The position numbers were made by a program, and so were the translations under genes. Below, piece by piece: positions 55,501 to 64,000 of a stretch of DNA of 64,000 nt. How positions within the stretch are numbered: the stretch's first letter is position 1; every line of letters begins with the position of its first letter. Where the stretch lies: assembly GCF_932526225.1 (NCBI RefSeq), contig NC_064047.1, positions 4,463,501 through 4,527,500 of the forward strand, in the 5' to 3' direction. The DNA comes from Nematostella vectensis. Taxonomy: Eukaryota > Cnidaria > Anthozoa > Actiniaria > Edwardsiidae. A model generated the notes under the pieces. The model did no database searches and had not been told where the DNA came from. It saw only the letters and a program-made list of their open reading frames with translations.

Positions 55501-58312
55501 ACTCAACAGAGTTTTAAGGAAATTGTTTTGTTGGCAGATCTACAAAGTGTTGAAGGCAAAGCATGCAGCGAAGTTGTTCCAGGCGACCAAAGCACAGAAG
55601 CTTCTTGGTTTCACTAGCGATGGAGCAAAAACATTCCTCAAAGCAACAGCAGTGTCGCGTTTCGGTGCCAAAAGTGCTAAGATGCTTAAATTCGCCAAAT
55701 TCTTTAAGGTTGGAGGTGCTGTCCTTTCAGCTATAGGAATAGGTAAGTGAGAAGGGAGAGATTACCTGACACAATACCAGGCACGTACCCAGGATTGACT
55801 GAGGGTGTGTGCAGTCATAGATATCCCATGGAAAAAGCATAGTATTTGAAGATTTCTGAAGAAGAAATGACCCAATTTTTTGGTCGCCAAGGGGTGAGGG
55901 GTACGCGACATGATACAGATAATGGGCCTATGAATCTCTGTTTCCCTTTTTCCGGCTCTTTTGCTAGCCCTCGTTCCGACACTCACATATGTGTTTTTTG
56001 TATTATCAAATAAAAAGTTTGCATAGTAGCATTATAGTGATATTCCTCTCCATATTCAGTGTTTGATATCTACAACATCGTTAATACGTTCGTCCAGTGC
56101 GATAGAAAGTCCGACGAGGCCGCGCAATCGCTTAGAGACTTTGAGAAGGCTCGAAGGGATCTGACGAAAACAGAGAATGACTTAAAGGAGTTTACGCAGA
56201 CTCTGCGAGCCGCGGTGCGTTTTACTTAAAAGAACGTATACCTATTTCAAAAAGTAAGGTCTGGGGAATGCACAAGTTACCAAATAGAAGCTCTATAACA
56301 GAAAGGTACACCAATGTGCACAAAAGTGATACAAATTCGCTGTCTGCGCGGAGGTCTTATTGATTAGGTATTCTTTTGTCAGATCCAAACTTAAATCGAT
56401 GTTCTACGCCATAAGCATATGATATTCTAAATCGTAAATTTAGACCGACTGTGCTTCTGTTAAAACCGTTAAAATCTTTAAATGCTTGTCATAAACAGAT
56501 CGTTATGTAAGAAAACTATTCTAACATTTCCCCTCCATCCCGTTCAGTTTCTGCAGCAAGTCCAGCCAGACGCTCACAACCAACTCTTACATAACGCCCT
56601 CAACGGGGTCAAAAACATCATTTCTGGTATGGACCAGACCGTTACGAGGACCTGGGATTACAAAGCCTGCCAGAATAAGATCCCAAGTTTGGTCAATAAT
56701 CTTGGGGATTTGTCCTCGTTAGAGCAGCTTCCTAGCCTTACAGCACAAATTACCGACGTGACAGATAGTTGTATGAAGACGCTGCAGTTCATGATGGCCT
56801 GTTACCTCGGCAAAATGAAGATGATCACAGAGGTGAGCGAATTGTGTTAGAGAATGCCAATCATCCGCCATTTTACGCACGGGTGGCCTAGTGTGTTAGC
56901 GCGTCGGCCTCTCACCGCTGTGGCCCAGGTTCGAATCCTGGCTTAAACTGGGGATTTTTTCCGGGTTCCTGCCTTGAATCGAATTTGTCACAAGTGAGTT
57001 GAAGTTATTCTCCCGTGTTTCCAGTCTTCTCGGATAAGGACACTAAACCGGAGGTCCCGTCTCTTCAAGCTGCACTACATTAACCTGAACCGAAGGGACG
57101 TAAAAGAACCACTGGGGACGCAATAAACCCTCTGGCAGTGACCACCCCCAGTGACAGTGCTTACTTACCGAGGAATCGGTCTCCTAGTATTAGCGAAAGC
57201 TATTTATAGGAGTAATAATCAAAGTCAAAGTCAATACTGACTTACTCAAAGAATCCATTTCCATCAGTTCAATCAAGAAAGTGACTGAGATGCTCACAAT
57301 GAAAATCGTTATAATAAGTTATTAAACTTAAACCGTGGGTGGTTATATTTTCTTACAAATACACCGATGTATATTTAATTGTAAACAATAATAAAGTATG
57401 AGTGGTTGATTGAAATTCGTTGAGGGACACGGCTGAAGAGAGTTGTTTTTAAAGCTACGAAAACAAATCATGAAAAAAAAAACCAGTAATAAACATCCAG
57501 GCTCGTTAAATGACCACCGCTCTTTTAAGTAATAAAAAAAATATTCTCCTTTGATGGTATATCAATTGGATGGGAATGGGTTACTATACGATGAACATGA
57601 TTTAAGCTTACTTGAATTAAAAATGAGTTAATGACATGGATATGCTTTCACACAAATAAAAATCTAGGTAAGATAATGATGTCAATAACCCTTACTTAAT
57701 TATCATATTGTCTACTATCATGTGCTTTTATCATCATGCTACACGGGACGTATAGAATGATGTAAATGATGAGGAAAAGAAGTTGATGAGACAAGTACTC
57801 CAATATAGTTAATCATTATAATTCTTCTATATTTCAACTAGGTAATCAACGGATGCAGAGAGGGGGCAGACACTTTTGAAAACCTCTACAAAGCCACATT
57901 ACTTCCATATTCAAGTTTCATGTGTGTCGATAACAACGGCCGGCCATACGCTACTAAAGATGATGTGAAGGAATCCCTGAAAAGAGCGGCAGCGGACGAA
58001 GGCTTTGACCTGGAGTGTCGAGCGAACAGCGCCACCGTCCGGGCAACAGTGTGTCTAAACAAGGACATGGGCAAGACTGCAGCGCAGATATCGGTCATGA
58101 GCTCAGTGAACCTGTCGTCTGGTGCAGTGACGAGGATCATGAACAAGTGTCCAGCCCAGGGCACTGATACAGTCGTCCTGTCGCCGAAACAGGTGAAGGA
58201 AATTTGCGATTACAAGCGAATGGAGCTGCCAATGGAAGACATTCTCATGCTTGTTGAAGCGGGAATTGACGAGGCCACAGTCGAAAATCTGGAATGCCCA
58301 GGAATGGAATAG
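49532..58312 (+). CDS. Uncharacterised secreted or membrane-associated helical protein
   Basis: I do not recognise this family. Exons 49532-49661, 50086-50145, 50495-50536, 51328-51522, 51673-51827, 54636-54812, 55538-55742, 56060-56214, 56548-56832 and 57842-58312 join in phase to 624 aa. Residues 1-24 are a signal peptide (WVIFLCALIMGHHVINA). An Arg-rich stretch with SRRS follows, then a hydrophobic segment (about 79-98, FIFTLIFIVSVVTAVAA). Heptad-like charged helices cover 115-220. A second hydrophobic stretch (225-242) precedes a Lys- and Ala-rich amphipathic region (244-310), then a hydrophobic hairpin-like VGGAVLSAIGI (311-330). From about 335 on it is helical with some eleven cysteines, suggesting disulfides. 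An optional in-phase 21-nt exon at 51127-51147 may exist. It has a TATA promoter, a polyadenylation signal at 58539 and a downstream paralogue. Confidence 0.8.
50183..50400 (+). repeat. GGATTCC-rich repeat, copy 1
   Basis: Degenerate TGGATTCCGGATTCC motifs with GGATCCTAGTGTGTG and CCAGCTTAA blocks. A homologous copy in the same orientation lies at 55201-55436, in a different intron of the same gene. Confidence 0.75.
50572..50713. mobile_element. Short inverted-repeat element
   Basis: Ends AGGGCCCCCGAATGGT and ACCATTTGGGGGCCCT are inverses with one mismatch. It is 142 bp, within intron 3 of the uncharacterised gene. Confidence 0.65.
52591..52735. mobile_element. Long foldback element with arms of about 55 bp
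   Basis: AGGCTAAGTTCAAACGTCGT starts an arm that runs to TGCAAATGCATG. The inverse arm starts near 52679 and ends TTTGAACTTAGCCTTA, with one or two mismatches and a loop of about 35 bp. A flanking TTA on the left and at the right end may be a 3-bp target duplication. Confidence 0.8.
52782..52968. mobile_element. Short inverted-repeat element
   Basis: Ends GTTGTCAGTGCAAATGGC and GCCATTTGCACTGACAAC are exact inverses over 18 bp. It lies 47 bp after the foldback element at 52591-52735. Confidence 0.75.
53560..53775 (+). repeat. Segment shared with the DNAJC28 5' end
   Basis: Same block order as 12750-12975 (GTCGTTTGAAAG, CGTAGGGACAGAG, TTTATTCAACACTAACC, AATTATCCTATAGCCC). It is intronic and in the same orientation, and no following DNAJC28 exon is present. 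Confidence 0.65.
53806..54000. mobile_element. Inverted-repeat element, same family as 33524-33757
   Basis: CCGCATTGTCACCAGTTTAC at the left and GTAAACTATTGACAATGCG at the right are inverses. The inside matches the sestrin intron 5 copy (CGTAACAATCTCC, GATGATTTTTAAC, GTGTCTCTATTAGAAG). Confidence 0.7.
54175..54320 (+). mobile_element. Short inverted-repeat element, family B
   Basis: AGGGCCGAGTAGGGGG at the left, GGGCACGTGCCCGCCCCCC and TTTCTGTATCGTGCCCC inside, TATGCTACAGC at the right. Matches 34353-34520. Confidence 0.6.
54796..55045 (+). repeat. Eight-unit, 31-bp array of exon 6 end plus donor
   Basis: The true exon end GCTTACAAGATAGGAAAG and donor GTAGGCGTATATT (54813) are followed by units with donor copies at 54844, 54874, 54905, 54936, 54967 and 55028, plus one unit (about 54998) in which GT has become GA. 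Decayed copies continue to about 55135. Confidence 0.92.
55201..55436 (+). repeat. GGATTCC-rich repeat, copy 2
   Basis: Homologous to 50183-50400: GGATCCTAGTGTGTGGATTC, TCCATGGATTCCGGATTCC and GATTCCAGTAGGATGG. It lies in intron 6 after the donor array. Confidence 0.75.
56877..57235 (+). mobile_element. tRNA-derived SINE
   Basis: Starts GCACGGGTGGCCTAGTGTG (A-box region), with B box GGTTCGAATCC at 56928-56938. The body holds CGGATAAGGACACTAAACCG and GAACCACTGGGGACG, with a tail of TCAAAG repeats. The inverse copy is at 6265-6557. It lies in the last intron of the uncharacterised gene. Confidence 0.85.
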
Positions 58313-58538
58313 AGGGAGGTTTTAGTCTAAGAGACAGACCTTCTGAAGTAGAACAATGAAGTAGATAACATAGTAAAATTATGTGAACTCATTGACTTGT
58401 TAGGGGAAATGTTCTCGATTATGGTATGTACGAGACAACGGAAAGAGAGAGCCGAGAATGCACAATGGAAAAAAATATTATAAAACATCACTAGTTATAT
58501 GGAACCATTGAAAAATGTAAAACAGAATAATTGACTTG

Positions 58539-58544
58539 AATAAA
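58539..58544 (+). terminator. Polyadenylation signal of the uncharacterised gene
   Basis: AATAAA about 230 bp after the stop codon. Confidence 0.65.
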
Positions 58545-59694
58545 ACAGACTTGATTTGTCATTACGATATTATGAATGAAATCAAGATTGTTCATGATAT
58601 CAAGCCCCCCCCCCCCCCCCCCCCCCACAAACAAAACCCTTTTCGAATTAGACAATTCTATAAATGAATTCTGTGGCAAAAAAAAATCCGAATGTTTTGT
58701 GTCGAGAACTACGAATGTGAGAAATCGGGAAATTTTACTTTAAAAAATTTTTACTTAAAAAAAGAATACTCGAGCTTGCGGGGAGAGTCGAGGTCATTGT
58801 ACAATAACCCATTTGAGTGGGTTCACTAATCATTTTGGTTTCGGAAAGATCCGCCCATTGTCAGGTGGTCTTTGGAGGATGTGGGTTAGGAGAATATATT
58901 ATTTGATCCTATTCGCATCGACGAAGAGAAAAAATACCCTGAAACAGTGGAGATGAACAGAAGAGAGTATCAAGAGTAAAATACCCCTAATGTATGCGAA
59001 AGCAAATCCTTGAATTCGAAAAAATGCAACAAGCCATCCCCCCTTCGCTGAACCAGCAAAAGCCATTGTTGGTGTCAATGGTGTCAATGTACCCGTGTTG
59101 AGTTGTATGATTAATAGATTATCAATATTTTATTGTTGTTTGGTATTAGAGGTATCGTAAGTAGCAAAAACAGAAAAGGGTCACTTAAGTTTTTCAAGAC
59201 GTCGCAGGAGGTACGCGGAACTCACTTAGACTTTGGGGAAGGAATGCAGTGTTTTTATTTAAAGTTTGGTAAAAATGTAGTATAAAACCATAAGATGGCG
59301 ATATTTCTTGCCGTTTTTTTGTCTTAAAACATTGAATGAAAACAATAACTTGACTTTTACTTAGCGACTTTTGATAATCCAATTTTAGGTGTCCTTGTTG
59401 AAAGATCCCTAAAAAAGGGTAGATGAAATTATTTATTGCTCTCATATTGCAAAATGACTTTTTTTTATCCATGTCATCTATTTTGAAGAAGGACTTTGAA
59501 ATTGAACAATCTTAATTTAGATTTTCATCAAATTTGTTGTGATAGCTTTTTTTAATCAATACATTGCAAATGTATATTTGCCTTTTTATTATAATAACTT
59601 TTATCATAGCATTTTTGAAAGTAATCTAAGCCTTTTCTTTCTTTGATCACCTATTTCAAATCTTATTAATTAATATTATTAATCTTATAATTAC

Positions 59695-59825
59695 CTTATT
59701 ACGCTAGGAGCCATAATCACATTAAGTGCCACTTGGTATTACGCTATGAGCCAGTTATTACATTAAGAGCCAGTTGTTATTAAGCTAAGAACCGTTATGA
59801 CATTAAAAGCCAGTTATTACACTTA
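59695..59825 (+). repeat. Decayed tandem repeat of about 30 bp
   Basis: Four or five copies of TTACGCTAGGAGCCA, ATTACATTAAGAGCCAGTTG and similar, each heavily diverged. Confidence 0.65.
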
Positions 59826-59900
59826 GGACTTCAACAAGCCTACTAAACGAACTTGTAAGAACAACCCTACAAAGAAACAAAAATGCTTGAAGGTCTATTT

Positions 59901-60092
59901 CAAGCCCGCGTGTACCCAGAGGCGGAGGGGGTGCAGCGGGTTCGTTTGCCCCCCCCCCCTCCCCCCACAACAGGGGAAAGTCCTCTTCCGGTTCGCAATA
60001 GACGAGCTTTCTCTTACCCCCAGAAAAAAATTGCTTTTTTCGGATTTTGTCCCACCCCCCCCCCCCCCCCCCAAATCCTGAGTACGGGCCTG
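59901..60092. mobile_element. Short inverted-repeat element, family A
   Basis: CAAGCCCGCGTGTACCCAG at the left and ATCCTGAGTACGGGCCTG at the right are imperfect inverses. It has long C runs inside, with ACAACAGGGGAAAGTCC and TTCCGGTTCGC also found in the copy at 63278-63642. Confidence 0.7.
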
Positions 60093-60270
60093 TATTTATA
60101 ACATTACAAAAAGCAATAAGGCGTTCAATGTTTCTTGCACACATATGAATAACGATAGGTTAATGATCGAATGTTACCGGTAACGATAAAATGGGGTGAA
60201 ATTCTTAAATTTGAATACTTTATATTTGGGGGTGTACTATGCGATTTTTAGAGTTATTGAAAATAGATTT

Positions 60271-61125
60271 CTAACCCTATTCAGACTGAGCTATTTTAAG
60301 CTGTCTGTGACTGAGGGGGGGGGGGGGGGCTAAAAGGGCTTCCCCTCTATATTTCATGAACCGCTTATGCTATCAGCATCAAACTTACAGACAATGATCA
60401 CCGGCATGTAAAGAATCGCCACGCCCTTTTTTGGGTGTGGTCGCAATGACGTCATAAATACGATGTCTAGAAATTCTTTCAAATATTGCCTAATCAGATA
60501 TCGGGTTGAAATCATTTTATATCATTTACATATGTCAAAGTCAACGTTTTAACGGCTTTAAAATGCAAAAAGGCTATAAAAACGTTTATAATCAATTTTT
60601 TTTAAGAATTTTCGCCATCTTTGGTCCGCCATCTTGGATTCTTATGAAAATAATCTGTAATTATTGCAAAAAAAGTATTTACATGCATGTATTACTGCTC
60701 ATAGTAATAATAAATGCATAATATTAGCTTTTATAGTGTCATCTAGTAAATCTAGTGACATTTTAACCAAGCTTTGCGAGAGCAAAATTTACCCACCCCT
60801 ACCCCGAAATATCCGAGGTAAAACAATTCTAGCGCTGTTGTGAAACTTTTCATCTAAACAAACTTATAAAGTCAAAAGAAGTATTTAAATCTGAGAAACA
60901 GGACCAAAAAAAATCGCTACTTTTTAGTTTTTGGGAAACCTATGTGTGAAAAAACGGTTGCCATGGTAACATGGAGCGTCTCATCGACATGTCAAAGGCA
61001 TCAAAACGTCCGCAGATAGATTTTAGGAAAAGTCACCAAGTTTTAGCCCCTTAGCTTCTATGGTTCAGAAGTTTTTCCGGAGGGGGAGCTTAAAGAGCTC
61101 CCCATCCCCAGTCTGAATAGGGCTA
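60271..61125. mobile_element. 855-bp element with terminal inverted repeats, non-coding
   Basis: CTAACCCTATTCAGACTGAG at the left and CCCAGTCTGAATAGGGCTA at the right are inverses with a few mismatches. No transposase frame is visible. It contains a 16-G run and TGACGTCATAAAT. Confidence 0.65.
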
Positions 61126-61250
61126 AGGGTGCGTTCGATTGACCCTAAAAGAAAACATTCCAAGTTTTCCGGAATTAGAAAACAAATCAATCCAACGATC
61201 TTTCCGTTTTTTTTCCAAGTTTTCTTTTTCCGGTCAATCGAACGCACCCT
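61126..61250. mobile_element. Short inverted-repeat element directly after the 855-bp one
   Basis: AGGGTGCGTTCGATTGACC and GGTCAATCGAACGCACCCT are exact 19-bp inverses. Inner parts are also mirrored (AAAACATTCC, CCAAGTTTTC). Confidence 0.8.
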
Positions 61251-61360
61251 GATACAAACTACATGCCATGGACTGCCAGTAAAAAAATGTGATGCAAATA
61301 AATGAGAAAAAAAGCAGAAATAAAATCATGTCGTGCCATTTATTTGATAGACTTGCCAGA

Positions 61361-64000
<2,640 letters not shown>

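Larger units (their letters stand above)
58313..61360. other. Intergenic region between the uncharacterised paralogues
   Basis: Contains the polyadenylation signal at 58539, a run of 24 C (about 58604-58626), a decayed 30-bp array (59695-59825) and three inverted-repeat elements (59901-60092, 60271-61125, 61126-61250). The stretch 58627-59694 is AT-rich and shows nothing specific. No TATA box is evident before 61361. Confidence 0.6.

Overview
The window looks like the nuclear genome of an animal, most likely an anthozoan cnidarian such as a sea anemone (inferred from gene content, intron style and repeat style; no search could be run). All but one of the genes are split by GT-AG introns, AATAAA signals follow stop codons, and the recognisable proteins are metazoan: two Cys-loop ligand-gated channel subunits, DNAJC28, a TAB2/TAB3-type adaptor and a sestrin. 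Short inverted-repeat elements, tRNA-derived SINEs, minisatellites and long G or C runs fill much of the rest.

Layout: 1-775 holds the last two exons of a Cys-loop receptor subunit, running into a 70-bp minisatellite (to about 2262). 5061-11477 is a complete nine-exon paralogue (461 aa) with an anion-type pore signature. 12951-16494 is DNAJC28 (four exons, 432 aa). 18081-24561 is a TAB2/3-like adaptor (nine exons, CUE domain, coiled coil and C-terminal NZF finger). 26621-27349 on the minus strand is an intronless, cysteine-rich protein with two PPxY motifs. 28177-41667 is a sestrin (eleven exons, 543 aa). 41668-49531 is repeat-rich intergenic DNA with a 1,145-bp tandem duplication. 49532-58312 is a ten-exon gene of about 624 aa that I do not recognise: secreted or membrane-bound, helical, with a cysteine-containing C-terminal half. 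61361 to the window end holds the first two exons of its tandem paralogue.

The most unusual feature is that tandem arrays repeatedly sit against exon edges. In sestrin, the end of a 30-bp exon and its 5' splice site are repeated to give 25 GTGAGT sites; a later sestrin intron is a 4.5-kb, 32-bp array almost free of AG that runs into the final 3' splice site. The unknown gene repeats an exon end plus donor about eight times; its paralogue has a G-rich 15-bp array carrying GTGAGT copies; the TAB gene has six 77-bp units ending at an acceptor; and the first receptor gene takes its C-terminal tail and stop codon from a minisatellite unit.

The genes do not form one pathway. Sestrin (nutrient and oxidative stress) and the TAB adaptor (ubiquitin-dependent kinase activation) are signalling proteins. 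The two receptor subunits form one local tandem family, and the unknown gene and its downstream copy form another.
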